Shown: positions 32,596-44,411 of the stretch, one piece after another
Numbering within the stretch: position 1 is the first letter of the stretch
Layout: each line of letters begins with the position of its first letter
Assembly (NCBI GenBank): GCA_036365145.1
Contig: JAEOAD010000015.1
Location: 12,021,501-12,085,500, forward strand
Origin: Orientallactaga sibirica
Taxonomy: Eukaryota > Chordata > Mammalia > Rodentia > Dipodidae
Direction: 5' to 3'
Length of the DNA: 64,000 nucleotides
Notes under the pieces: model-generated
What the model was told of the DNA's origin: nothing
The model's input: only the letters and a program-made list of their open reading frames with translations
Database searches by the model: none
Translations under genes and position numbers: made by a program

Positions 32596-34715
32596 CCATG
32601 TTAACCCCATCTCCTTCAGTCACACTGTGCTCCTTGTTTTCATTATTTACCAGGGGCTATGCCACAGAAGAAAATGATTCATCCTCTTCCAGAAATCATT
32701 AACTTTTATAATCCTCAGGCAGAGGAATAGCCTCCCAAGCCCCTCCCCAATCCAGAAGACAGAACACTTATCAGTCCCACCATGTACAGGAGAACTTTAG
32801 CCTACATGTTCATCAGGGAGATTTGCTTATAAGTTTTGTTTTTGTGATATATATATATATTTTTGGTATCAGCATAATAATTCCTAAAATGAGCTTGATA
32901 CCTTTCCTTCCCTTTCTATCTTAGTCTGAGGAACAATAGTGTTATTTCATCATCAAAAGTCTGGTAGATTTCAGTAATGAATCTACCTGGCCCTGGGATT
33001 TTTTAGTTGAGAGACATTTTATGACTATTTCTATCTCATTACTTAAGATGTTTATATCCTTTTGGTTTTATTTTGTAAGATATGTATGTCCAGAAATTCA
33101 TACATTTCTCCAATGCATTCGAATTTGTGTTTTTAATGTTTGACCTAGTGATCTTCTGAATGTAAATAGCTTGAATAATGTCTTCCCATTCATCTCTAAT
33201 GTTATTAATTTAGGTCTCTTTCTCTATGTTTTGGTTTGCTTGGCTAAGAAATACAAGAACTTCTTTCAACATCTTTGAATTGTTAATACCTTCTTTCTCA
33301 ATTTCATTTGCCTTTCCAGAATGCAACTCCTTGTTGCATTGATCCTTCCCACCACTCTCTTCATTTCCATTTCACTGATTTTTACTAGATCTTTATTATT
33401 TTTCCCATCTACCAATGTTGGATTTTATTTCATTTTGAATTTCTAGGAGCCTCTGAATGCATCATTAAGTTCTGAATTCTTTATTGATGAGCTTTATTTT
33501 TTCACTGTAGGCATTTATAGCAATAAAATCCTTCTTTGAACAGTATTCATTGTACCCATGGGAGTTTTTTTCATTTGAATCTAGGAATTTCGAAAATCTC
33601 TTTCCTGATATATTTGATGATTCACTTATTCTTGAATAATGTGCTGTTAAATCTCCACAAATTTACATGTTATCTGTGTTATCTTCTGCTGTTAATTTCT
33701 AGTTGTGCTCCATTATGATCAGACATAATACAAGAAATTATTTCAATATCTTTGAATTGTTAACATTTTCTTTGTGTACAAATGTGATCTAGTTTTGAGA
33801 GAATTCCATAAACTGCTGAGAGGAATTTATTTTCTGCAATGTTTCTATGATCTGTTGTGCAGATGTCTGTTAATTCCATTTAACCTACAATGACAACTCA
33901 CTGATAATTATTTTTGTCTCCATGCCATGTCCATTGGTGAGAGAGGGGTATCAACTATAATATGACATGAGGAAGTTCTTTTCTAATCTTGTTTGTTTGG
34001 TGTTCTAAATTCCTCCTTTGGCTTAAAGGCCATTTTTCTCCTAGACTAAGGAACATTCTGTTGTGATTCTATTTAATATATTTTCTATGACATCATTTGT
34101 TTGTGTCTCCTTTATCTATGCCCATGAGTTATAAAATTTGTCCTTTGAATTTTGTGCCATAGACATTGCATTTTCTGTTCATGCTTCCTTATCAATTTGT
34201 GTTTGTCTGAAGGCTCTTATTCATCAATTTTGCTTCAATCCCTAATATTCCAACACTCTGCCTTCTTTTTAACACTTTTTTTGATGTCATCTTTTATATT
34301 TAATTTATTGAGGTTTTCATTTCTAAATTTTTAATTTGATTTTTTTCAGTATTTTCATCTTTAGCAATTTCCTCTTTTATAACTTTTACTGACTTCTTAT
34401 TTAATTCATACTTTTGTATTCTCTTTGAATTCACTCTAATTTATATGTGAATTTTATTTCACTGCACCCTCATAATGATTTTTAAATTTTTTCTTGGATC
34501 TTATATAACCCATCTCTTTGAAATCTCTAACTGTGGGATTATTTAGTTTTAGAGGAGTTGTCTGTCTTGTATTTCTGCATTAGGGTCTACACATTTGGGA
34601 CTAGATAACTGATTGAATTTATCTTTAATCATACATATTATTTCAGTAAAGATATTTGCAATATTTAAGTATGACTAGGTTGTAGTACATTTGAACTATT
34701 TCTCTTTCCCACTGT

Positions 34716-34808
34716 ACTTGGGGTGTAGCTCAGAAGGTAAAATCTCAGTCTACATGAAAAGGGTTAAATCTCCATGTATTGGATCTCTAGCACCACCCCA
34801 AGAATAGA
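34716..34808 (+). mobile_element. ID-like SINE, diverged
   Basis: ACTTGGGGTGTAGCTCAGAA with GATCTCTAGCACCACCCCAA follows the ID consensus (GGGGATTTAGCTCAGTGG and GATCCCCAGCACCAC). It is followed by an A-rich stretch. Confidence 0.65.
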
Positions 34809-34964
34809 ATGCTAATATTCCAAAACAATCACAAGTTGTGGATAGACCTTGTATGAAAATACAGTAATAACAAAATATAAACAATACTTTCCTCAATTTC
34901 AATAAATACTGAAGAATTAAGGAACAAGGATAGTATGGTGTATACCAAAATATTATAGGCTAGG

Positions 34965-35315
34965 AGAGAGATGACTCAGTAGTTAAGTGTACTTTCTGGG
35001 CAAGCATGTGGGCCCGAACCACCAGTGTGAATCCATAGATCCTGTATAAACAGCTGGCATGGCCACAAGTATCACTGAGGGACCTGAGAGCTGAGAATTG
35101 TCAGAGCCCCACAAGTTCCAGAATAAGTACAGTGAGACTCTGGCTCAAAATAAGACCAAAAAGAAGAATGCAGGAGTGGGACACCCAATTTCCATTGTAG
35201 CCACTGTTAGTGCACTCCCACCATCGACAGGTGAGCTAATGGGGTACCATACTACACCATACACACACCTGCACACACACACAAGCAAAAATGAATAAAC
35301 GGATATTAGTTACTA
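34965..35315 (+). mobile_element. Old B2-superfamily SINE
   Basis: TAGGAGAGAGATGACTCAGT gives the A-box head, and GTGTGAATCCATAGATCC the B-box region. There is a CCACAAGTTCCAGAATAAGT block, a GTGAGACTCTGGCTCAAAAT B1-like junction and a CA-rich tail to ATGAATAAACGG. It may be a B3 or B4-type composite. Confidence 0.5.
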
Positions 35316-36032
35316 AGAGTAAGTCAAGTTATTAGCATTAAAGCAACAGAGAAAATATAGGGGAGAATAAAATAATTAGAAAGGAGAAGAGCAACAGATT
35401 AAGGGAAGAGATAATCAAAGTCCTGTTATAGTTTATAATGAAAAGAGAGAGAGAAGAAGAAATACAGTTAGATAATCATAAATAATATTAGCACTTGGGA
35501 GATTGAGATGCTCTGTGGTCCTTGGGAAAGTCTATCTAAAGAAAGAAGGACAGAGCAAGAAGGAGAAGGAAGGAGAGAGAGCAAGAAGGGGGGACTGGGC
35601 AAAGGTGCAGTAGCTGGCTCTATGTATGAACATATAGGCTCTTTAGTTTCTTTGGATGGGTTCAATTGCATAATCTGTCTCTAATAAATCTTTCTCTGAT
35701 AAATTATATTCATGCCTTCTGACTTAAGGGCATTTATGGTAGCTTACTTCCTGTGCTGAGTTTTGTGTTGTTTGCCCTACAACTAGAGGATGTGATTTGT
35801 CTGCCAGGCAGTGGGTAATAATACTCTAGGTGTCTTTCAATCTCTAGGTCCTGGATAGGGCTGCCTGAAAGCTTTCCACTGGCATCCCACAGAGCCTAGT
35901 GCTTTTAAGTACTTGTCATTGCTTGTTCTTCTTCTGAGGTATAAATTAGTCTCTATCACCTACATCTCAGACCAAATTTCCACCACCAAGGATATGACAA
36001 TGTTCTAACTTAAAGACTTTCTTCTTCTAACC
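35316..36032. other. Intergenic stretch, nothing recognised
   Basis: A GA-rich patch (35430-35600) contains AGCACTTGGGAGATTGAGAT, which is possibly a very decayed B1. No exon seen. Confidence 0.5.
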
Positions 36033-36047
36033 AGCTAGATGAATTCT

Positions 36048-36197
36048 TTTTTTTGGTTTTGCAAGGTAGGGTCTCACTCTGGTCCAGGCTGACCTGGAAT
36101 TAACTATGTAGTCTCAGGGTGGCCTCGAACTCTCAGCGATCCTCCTACCTCTGCCTCCCGAGTGCTGGGATTAAAGGCGTGCGCCATCACGCCCGGC
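36048..36197 (-). mobile_element. B1 SINE, young
   Basis: Near-consensus minus-strand B1 with CTCCCGAGTGCTGGGATTAA and a GCGTGCGCCATCACGCCCGG end. A perfect 15-bp repeat AGCTAGATGAATTCT lies at 36033-36047 and 36198-36212. CpG sites are still present, which supports a recent insertion. Confidence 0.95.
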
Positions 36198-36212
36198 AGC
36201 TAGATGAATTCT

Positions 36213-37390
36213 ACAGCAAAGTCTCAGAGGTCACTCCTGAAATTTGCCCTGGGAGCCCAGAGTGGCCTGTGCAGAGACGGAGCTTGGCCTCTAGAGCTAC
36301 TGTGTTGCTGACTCAGCAGAAGTCTTTCCAAAATGGTTTCTTGCTACTGCTCTAGTCAAACACCGAGAAGGGAAGCCCCTCCTGATAACACAGATCCATC
36401 TTTTGGTCTCCAACCCTCCTCTCTCCTCTGAAAATACAGCATACATTTCCCGAGGATCTCTCTTTTTTTTAAGCCATGCTTGCAAACTTCTGCTGTTGTA
36501 CTCACTCTGCCCTTGGTGCTGGGTTCTCTAGAATTTCCTCTGGACTCTTTCCTTTTATTCTACTGTCTATAGTTTCCTTCCTTTCTTTGTTACTGAAACT
36601 AGTATTTCTCCATGATCACCTACCTCATAGGATAGCTATTTTCCAACTGGTCCTGGTTTACCTCCTAGAAATCATAGCATTTGGTGTATGCAGATCATTT
36701 AACCATCCCTTTTCCCCTTTATTTTATGTTATATTAGTAGTCAAATAAATTTGGAGCTCTGTCCTTTCTCTCTAAAATCATTACCCAAATCCTGCCACTT
36801 CTCTGTACTCTCCAAAAATCTTTCCCTGACATATAAATGAAAACACAATTTTTTTCTAACAATATAATGGTAAATACGTTTATTTTAAAGCTCTTTTGGT
36901 CATATCATTTCAATGGAACATAGAAATTCCTATTCCACAAAATCCTCATGATCATTTCCACTAGCTTATTTTAGCTTTCTGCAAAAATTTTCCTATTCTT
37001 TCTCTACAACACTTTCTAGTGTATCATGAAAAGTCCATTAAGCCTTCCCTCGGTGTAAACCTAGACTTGTTTCCTCACTCCTTGATACTTATCCCAAACC
37101 ATATTAACACACTCAACTAAACACTAGTGAGCATTATGCCTTTTCTTCTTTCTCACTCAATCTCATCTAAAGGTAAAGGACCAGGGCAGCGAGCCATTGT
37201 GTCCATAATATGAATCAAATCACTATTTTATCCTGAAAGAATTTATCTCTCCAAAACTAGGAGATGTGTGGGTACAGGCTATTCCTTCTGGAATGGAATC
37301 TATAGATTTCTAAGGAAATATATTTATAAGAATTTTTGCTTCTCTATTTCCAGTGACACTTCCTCATCCTAGATCATAAGTTCATTGAAG
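36213..37390. other. Intergenic stretch, nothing recognised
   Basis: No repeat family or exon seen. Confidence 0.5.
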
Positions 37391-37441
37391 TATATATCTA
37401 TATCTATATCCATCTATCTATTTATCTATCTATCCATCTAT
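37391..37441 (+). repeat. (TATC)n microsatellite, imperfect
   Basis: TATCTA and CATCTA units across about 50 bp. Confidence 0.85.
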
Positions 37442-37617
37442 GAATGAAAGAGAAGATGGACTAAAGAATCATGAAGCCAAAACTGCAGATTTTCAGAAGT
37501 TTCTGATTTAACATTACTTTAGAGATGATGATTGTGGCAACCTTAACAAAGAACCTGATGAAGCTTCATGCATAACAATAAGGCAGTGCATGTATTTGTC
37601 AAAAGATAACATTTCTG

Positions 37618-37870
37618 GGCTGGAGAGATGGATCAGCAGTTAAGGTGCTTGCCTACAAAGCCTAACAACATGGGTTTGACTCCCCAGTACCCACGTAAAG
37701 CCAGATGTACCAAGTGGCTCATGCATCTAGTGATTGCTTGCAATGGCTAGATGCCCTGGCATGCTCACTCTCTCTTTCTCTTTCCCTTTCTCGCTCTATC
37801 TTTCTCTATCTCTCCCCTCTATCTCTCCATCTCTGTTTACAAATAAATAAATAAAATATTAAAAAATAAA
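37618..37870 (+). mobile_element. DIP-type SINE, plus strand
   Basis: The head GGGCTGGAGAGATGGATCAG (A box) is followed by GGGTTTGACTCCCCAG (B box), the body GTAAAGCCAGATGTACCAAG, a long (CT)n tract and an AATAAATAAATAAA tail. This copy shows the whole element in sense orientation. Confidence 0.92.
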
Positions 37871-38010
37871 ACGATGCAATTTTTGATATACAGTCCCAAC
37901 AATAACTTGAAATCAGTTAAGGTTAAATAAACAAATTTGTTTTACAACAAATAAATCTCAAATTTCTAATGTTTTCATACAGCATATGCTTCATTGATCC
38001 CTCATACATA

Positions 38011-39395
38011 TATACCACATCCTGGTATAGGGAATTAATGGCCAGCACCAAGGGAAAAGAAAAAAGAAAAAGTCAGAGAAGAAAGAGAAACAAGAGAAAT
38101 TTGAAGTTTTGTTTTGTCTCATCCTCTCCGGGGCCCTTTGATTCAGGTGCTTCCCCTAAGGTCCTCTTGAGGGTTCCACCTTTTAGTCTGACTTCCAGGA
38201 TATAGGATTCTATGGTACTAGTTCATTTTTGGTTCAGTTTTGTGTCACTCACCCTTTCTATTCCCCCATGCCATACCCTCTCTATTGTCCAAGTCTCAAG
38301 ATGCCATTCAGATATGTCAGCAACTTAGGCTGGTCAAGGTTAGGAAGTGCAGATGAGTAAGATCATGTGATAGTTGTCTTTCTGTGATTGTGTGGGTTCA
38401 CTTAACATGATCTGTTCTAAGTTAGACCATTTTTCTACAAATTCCAATGTGTCATTTTTTTTTTTTCTTACAGCTGAGTAGAATTCCATCGTGTAGATAT
38501 ATCACATCTTGGTTATCCATTCATCCAATGATGGGTACCTTGGTTGATTCCAATTCTTAGCTATTATGAATTGAGCAGCTATAAACATGGTTGAGCAAAT
38601 ATGTCTGAACTGTGATGTGGAGGTTTTAGGGTAGATTCCCAGTAAGGGGATAACAGGGTCTATTGGTAGTTCTATATTCATCCTTTTCAGGAGTGTCCAT
38701 ATTGATTTTTACAGTGGTTGTACCAGGTTACATTCCTACCAACAGTGAATGAGTGTTCCTATTTCTCCACAGCCTCGTCAACATTTTCCATTTGATTTTT
38801 TAATGTTTGCTATTCTTACTGGGATAAGGTGGAATCTCATAGTTGTTTTAATCTGCAGTTCCCTGATTATTAGGGATGTTGAACATTTTCTTAAGTGTGT
38901 GTTAGCCATTTGAAATTCTTCCTCTGAGAACTCCCTATTTACTTCTCTGCACCAATTTTGGAGTTGGTTATTTGATTTTTTATCTTTTAGGTTTTTGAGT
39001 TCTTTGTAGACTCTAGATATTAGGTTTCTGTCAGTGTTATAGCTGGCAAAGATTTTCTCCCATTCAGTGGGTAATCTATTGGCTCTGCTTATGGTATGTT
39101 TGTGCAAAAGCGTTTTAGTTTCATGAGATACCATTGGTTAAGTGCTTGTTTAATTTCCTTGGCTACTGGGGTTTTGTTCAGGAAGTCTTTTCCCAGGATC
39201 AGGGCCCTGGGAAGAGCAACGGAAGAGGGATCTGGCTTACTTCCTGCCTTGCCCTATAGCACACAGACCCGGGCAGGGAACCCAGATTGAGGAGGTGGGA
39301 AGAGGCCTGAAACAGAGTTCTGGCCTACTCACTCCAGACTGCTGTGCCCACCCACACACTGTCTGTACAAGGCAGGACATTCTCTTGTAGTAATA
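38011..39395 (-). mobile_element. L1-B fragment, 3'-truncated and internally deleted
   Basis: Minus strand. 38011-38340 is the first part of the 3' UTR (TCCTGGTATAGGGAATTAAT, GGGCCCTTTGATTCAGGTGC), but the rest of the 3' UTR and the tail are missing. 38340-39195 is the ORF2 C-terminus. At about 39196 it jumps to 5' UTR sequence homologous to 29560-29750. Confidence 0.82.
38778..39134 (-). pseudogene. L1 ORF2 C-terminal fragment
   Basis: 118 open codons with ORF2 blocks in order: [55 protein letters not shown] and [19 protein letters not shown]. The cysteine-rich end and the LLGIYP block follow downstream in other frames. No active domain is retained. Confidence 0.85.
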
Positions 39396-41399
39396 ATAAT
39401 TGGATCAAGAAATCTTGTGGTTGGATGAAAAAAGATGTAAATGGATTGAGGACTCAGTTTCACAGAGGCCCTTCTTCCTGGCGGAGCACCGGACTCTCCT
39501 CTATTCATTACAACAAATACTTAATTCTCACATAGGTACAACTTGTCACTCATTTCATAGACTTAAGTTTTGGGGACTTTAAATGATTAAGCCAAACTAA
39601 TTGAATTCCAGATCTGAAATATTGAAGATATGATATCACCACACTGATATCCTCCCTCTCTCGCCCTCCCTTCCTCTCTTTCTCTCTCTCTTTCTTTGTC
39701 TCTTTCTTGGTTGACAAATTTGGGAGTCTAGGGCACTAAAATGCCTACAACATGAACCACTCAGTAGGTTGGATCTGCTCTCTCAAGCCTATCTGTGAAG
39801 CTTGAAAGGAGAAGCCACATATCTTTATTGCTCCAAAATGAGCTCTACTTGAGAAGAAAACACTGAACAATGTCAGCTGCAATGGTGGACTCCTGGGGTT
39901 TGTTGACTGAGGATCCTCTGAAGGGAGCAGCCTGCTTCAGAGCTTGCTTAGCTGTAAGGCTTCCATGCTCTTGGGCTGTTGGGTCACATGCATGATGTCA
40001 TGATCGTCAAACCTCAGGTCTCAAACAATCTTTCGTTCTATTGTCTTGTTTTCTACGTTTGACTCTGTAGTTTTTTTTTTTTTTTTTTTAATGTTTTCTT
40101 TGGTTTGTGTTTCCTGGTATGACCTAACTTGGCTATTTCTAAGTACAATCTTCTGGGGACATCCTTTACCATTTAGAATGCTACTTCATCAGAGGAACTA
40201 CGTGTTTAGACTTGATTTGTGCTTCCCAAGCCTTGTCACAAGTGATTCCATCTGCTCTTCACTTGAGGCAAGAGGGTGCATAAAAGACACTGGTGTGTGA
40301 GGTTTGGAACACACTAATTATGATCTGCAAGAAAGACTCATGCCAAAGAAATCTACCTTCTCATCTTCCAAACAAGGTTTCTGACTATTAGTATCACAGC
40401 ACTGATTGTCAAGAGCGATAGTGATCTTGACTTTAGATTTTGAGTTTTACAACCAGGGAGGCCTTTGTAAGGAAGTGAAGCAGAAAGACAAATTCTCCCC
40501 AGCAGACAACAGTCTCAGAGACAGCCTCAGGCGTGCTTTACATCCATCTCCCAGCTTTCTATGCCCCCTGAGGCAAGACAAAACCATTTCCCCAACATTG
40601 TCAACATTCCAAAGCTGGGAGTCCTGGGGGTTCCCTGTGTGCAAATAGCCATTGCCTTTTCTCAGAGCTGGAAGCTCTTGGCTCCCTAAGCATCCTCTTC
40701 AAAGAGGAAAACATCAGTGCCTCCTGAACCAACAACCAGGCATGTTTGACTAGCAGTGATGAAATGTCTTCTATAAACACTCCCTACCTACCCACCTTCT
40801 CTTTCCAGGACTGATTCACCACTAAAACATTTGTGTCACTCAAGTTCAAGTACATGAAACCAAACCCGTTGGTGGCAGCAGTTCACAGTGCCACAGAAAG
40901 CAGCATGAACTGCACCAGCTACAGAGGTCATGGAACAAGCCAAAGCAAGCTGTTGTCTCCTGTAGGTCTGCCTGCTCAACAAATGAAGCTGGGGCATAGC
41001 TTACTGGGTCAAATCAAATAGTACAAGCTGGGAATTCATGGTGCTTAGTGAATTCTGAGTTCCTCTCCTTGCCCACCAGAGTGCATATGCCCATATAAGA
41101 AGAGAGGTTCAAGGCTCTGAGATCAAACCCTGTTCTATCCTCCCTTGACCATGAGGCTCCATCTCTCACAGAGGTTGGAAACCTAGTTCAAGTTTACATG
41201 AATTATGTGGCAAACAAGTTCTTTTAAAAAATTCATTTGAAAAATAATAACAGTATTCAAGGACTGCACCCAGCTCCTCGGTGAGCACAATTCCTTAGGG
41301 AGGTTTTTTCACTGGAGAAGCCAGTGTCCTTGGATGCATGGTTGGCACTCAAGAGACAGGGATGGGAGAAGCTATAGTCCTTTTCTACAAAATCTTTCA
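39396..41399. other. Intergenic stretch, mostly unique
   Basis: Holds a (CT)n patch at 39650-39712 and a T run at 40070-40089. The small frames, for example 40406-40648, show no domain. No repeat family recognised elsewhere. Confidence 0.5.
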
Positions 41400-41404
41400 T
41401 TTAA

Positions 41405-41777
41405 CTTTTACTCTGTTGTTGCATGTGGATGTCTGTGTGTTCATGTATATGCATGTTTGCATGTGTGTGGGTTCAAATGTGTGTGGGTTCAAATGTGGAT
41501 GCATGTGTGGAAGCCAGATGTTAAACTCAGGTGTTTTCCTTGATCATTCTCCACCTTATTTATTGAGACAGGGTCTCTTGTTTGAACTCAGAGCTAGTTA
41601 ATTTGGCTAGTTCAACTAGCAAACTTGGCTCAGAGTTCTTCTGTCTCTGCCTCCAGAGCTCTGGAGTTATAGGCAAGCTGCCACACCCAGAATTTATGCA
41701 CTTGCTGTGTATCAGAACTCATGTCCTCACACTTGCACAGCAAGCACCTTACCAACTGACTCATCTCCCTAGACCTT
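41405..41777 (-). mobile_element. B3-type SINE
   Basis: Minus-strand B3 order: GTGTGTGGGTTCAAATG repeated twice, CCTTGATCATTCTCCACCTT, TTGAGACAGGGTCTCTTGTT, TCTGGAGTTATAGGCAAGC and a CCAACTGACTCATCTCCCTA head. Diverged. Confidence 0.8.
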
Positions 41778-41889
41778 TCCTCAATATTAAAAATTTTATG
41801 TTCTCTGAACTCCATGGCAGATAGAAACTTTGCATTCTTAAGGTAGCCTGTTACATGGAGTTATCTGTATCTAGCTCCAGTATGTTATT

Positions 41890-42093
41890 TATTTATTTAA
41901 GACAGAGAGAGGGAGGGAGAGAGAGAGAGTGAGAGAGTGAGAATGGGCATGCCAGGGCCTCTAGCCACTGCCAACGAACTCCAGATGTATGTGCCACCAT
42001 GTGCATCTGGCTTACATGGGACCTGAAGAATCGAACCAGGGTCCTTAGGCTTCACAGGCAAGCACCTGAACCACTAAGCCTTCTCTCCAGCCC
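41890..42093 (-). mobile_element. DIP-type SINE with target duplication
   Basis: Minus strand: (GA)n, GTGCCACCATGTGCATCTGG and a head ending CTCTCCAGCCC. An 11-bp repeat AGTATGTTATT lies at 41879-41889 and 42094-42104. Confidence 0.93.
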
Positions 42094-42267
42094 AGTATGT
42101 TATTAATATTATAGTACAGAAAAAAGCAGAAAGTTTGTGCATTGGGCTGTTATTCTTTTGTGGATATTACACAATATTGACACTATTGTATGGAGTTGAG
42201 TAAATTAACATTTTTTTTTTCAAACTAATGATTTAAACTATACTCAGGATTTTAAAAAAATATATTT

Positions 42268-42475
42268 TTGTTTGGAAAAATGGCTTAGTAGTTAAAGAAC
42301 TTGCCTGCAAAGCCAAAGGACCTACGTTTGATTCCCCAGGACCCATGTAAGCCAGATGCACAAGGGGGTGCATGCGTCTGGAATTTGTTTGCAGTGGCTA
42401 GAGGCCCTGGTGCACCCATTCTCTCTCTCTGCCTCTGACTCTTACTCTTGCTCTCTCAAATAAAGCAAAGGTTAT
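42268..42475 (+). mobile_element. DIP-type SINE, left arm of an inverted pair
   Basis: Plus strand: ATGGCTTAGTAGTTAAAGAA (A box), GTTTGATTCCCCAGGACC (B box), GTAAGCCAGATGCACAAGGG, (CT)n and TCAAATAAAGC. Its tail abuts the tail of the next SINE. Confidence 0.9.
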
Positions 42476-42704
42476 AAAATTTTATTTGAGAGAGATAGAG
42501 AGAGATAGGGAGAGAAAAAGAAGCCGAGACAGCTAGAGAGGCTGATATAGAGAGAATGGGCACACTAGGGCTTCCAGCTGTTGCAAACTCTAGATGCCTA
42601 TGCCTCCTTGCGCATATGGCTTATGTGGATCCTGGGGAACTAGACTTAGGTCCTTTGGTTTTGGAGGAAAGCACCTTACCTGCTAAGCCATCACTCCAGC
42701 CCAA
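42476..42704 (-). mobile_element. DIP-type SINE, right arm of an inverted pair
   Basis: Minus strand: TTTTATTTGAGAGAGATAG, a body with GCCTCCTTGCGCATATGGC and a head ending CACTCCAGCCC. An 11-bp repeat CTCAGGATTTT at 42243-42253 and 42707-42717 flanks the pair as a unit. The left SINE therefore probably inserted into the tail of this one. Confidence 0.88.
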
Positions 42705-42879
42705 TCCTCAGGATTTTGAAGAGTTATGAAAACCAAAAACCTATTAAGTATCAAAATAAGTGTTAGAAAAAGCTGATGTTGTGAGGGTTAAAAAGGTATT
42801 CTACCTTCAGATCTCCAAAAACATCATTCATTGCAAATCCTTTAAAGGGAGCTTCAGTGTGCTACATTTCCCAAATTTT

Positions 42880-43088
42880 ATTATTTATTTATTTTATTTA
42901 TTTATTTTTTTGAGGTAGGGTCTCACTCTAGCCCAGGCTGACCTGGAATTTATGATATAGTCTCAGGCTGGCCTTGAACTCATGGTGATCCTCCTACTTC
43001 TGCTTCCTAAGTGCTGGGATTAAAGGCGTGTGCCACCATGCCCGGCTTTTAATATCCTACCAGTGTGTGCCACCACAGCCAGCAAATA
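42880..43088 (-). mobile_element. B1 SINE with extra 3' copy of its end
   Basis: Minus strand, TTTGAGGTAGGGTCTCACTC to GTGCCACCATGCCCGGC. After it, CAGTGTGTGCCACCACAGCC (43062-43081) repeats the terminal B1 block. The flanks TTCCCAAATTT (42868) and TTCCCCAAATTT (43089) look like the target duplication, so the extra block lies within the insertion. Confidence 0.85.
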
Positions 43089-43101
43089 TTCCCCAAATTT
43101 A

Positions 43102-44411
43102 CTTTACAAAGTAACTATCACTTTTTCCCTGAATTATTACCAACTTCTGAATTATTGAGAAATAAAACACAATTCAGCAAATTTAGAAGTAAGCAGTATT
43201 ACCCAGCCATAATTAAGTTATTGCAGCCAGTGTGTATTCTATTAGAAGGTACAAGAAGATTAATAGTAGAAACCTATGTCATATGAATATTTTTCCTTAT
43301 AGTCAGTCTATAAAACACTTCAAATACTTTCATCTGATGAGGGTGCAATTCCACTTTATAAGAGTTGCCTAAAAAGCAAGTGAGCAAGCAACCTGGCCAC
43401 AGAAGGGCAATTTCTTGAGCTTGGCATTGTTTGTATGTGGTGCATGTCACATCATGCTATTTGGATTAGAAATACTTGTGTGGCCAACCTGGGAGGCTGA
43501 TCACTGAATATAAAATTTCATTTAGAAAAAAATCTGCTCTGAATTAAAAATGAAACTTTCAGTTTCACCCTGGAAAAGTGAGTTATTTATTTATAAGATG
43601 TCACCATGTGTTATGGAAACTTAAACTTCCTACACAGTGGATGTTTAAGCAAATGTTGTCTCCTTCAAAGTTTGCATTCTTTATCTTTGAAGGTCTGAGT
43701 GAGCATTAGCAAGGGCGGGCTGTCTACAGAAGAGAACAAAAACATTTCTTCTTCAGCATTTCAGGTCCCTTGTGCAGTTCAAGTCACACCTCCTCGTGTT
43801 ACTGCTAAATTAGTCAAGCTGCTGGCATGCATTTGCTGCTCAGAGCAAAGCAATGTGTCCCTCACTGAGCTGAGGGCCAGCCTCCAGGCTCTGGTTAATC
43901 TAATTGTTTTAATTCAATTTAATCTTACCAGTAAATATTCTCTTCTGCTGCAAAAAAAAGTGTAAATTAACTAAGTCGCTCATAATCTATGCATTACAGT
44001 TACAGAACTCTTGCTGGTAGAGACAATAGCTCTTGAGGTGAGTTTGCATGTTTCCTGGGTAATCACAATTGCTGTCCAGGAGAAAAGGCATGTGAGAGAA
44101 ACTATATTCAGGGTAGCTGTCATTCATCAATAACTTATACTATTGGCATGGCTGTTCCCACTTAAAAGATGAATGATGGGATATGCAGAAAGTTGAGGTA
44201 TATGCCCACAGTTTCCCCTGAAAGTGAAGTCAGCTTTCAAAACTAGCTATAGTTGGTGCCAATACTTTTATTCTTGCATCATATTACCACCATTCTGCAT
44301 CTGTGAAAGTGGCCCACACAATTATAACCTAATCAATTTGATGGCTTAAGAGCCTTGACTTAACTTAAGGAACTTGGCCTATATTTTTCTTCAATTCCAA
44401 GTATCTCAGAA
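43102..44411. other. Repeat-free stretch, candidate conserved non-coding DNA
   Basis: No repeat family. 43690-44045 has mixed composition: a GC-balanced part (CTGCTGGCATGCATTTGCTG) followed by clustered homeodomain-type AT motifs (GGTTAATCTAATTGTTTTAA, AATTCAATTTAATCTTACC). The short frames here are not convincing exons. Conservation cannot be judged from one genome. Confidence 0.4.

Larger units (their letters stand above)
30836..34700 (-). mobile_element. Older L1, ORF2 and upstream region
   Basis: A long, diverged minus-strand L1. Near 31980-32040 the CTATATATGTGATGGAGCAC and TGTATGTTAAACAATTATTT blocks correspond to the RT region, and near 32950-33010 AATCTACCTGGCCCTGGGAT is the complement of the SPGP block. 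From 33500 to 34000 (CTAGTTGTGCTCCATTATGA, GTGAGAGAGGGGTATCAACT) are upstream ORF2 blocks of ancient L1s. The part beyond 34200 may be ORF1 or leader. Interrupted by a SINE at 31362 and an LTR at 32200. No frame survives. Confidence 0.6.

Noticed and set aside
37618..37700. tRNA gene candidates with A and B boxes
   Set aside because: They are SINE heads followed by SINE bodies; no cloverleaf with a 7-bp acceptor stem and terminator is present.
40406..40648. Possible exon in repeat-free DNA
   Set aside because: No domain, no convincing splice sites around it, and an overlapping opposed frame of similar length.
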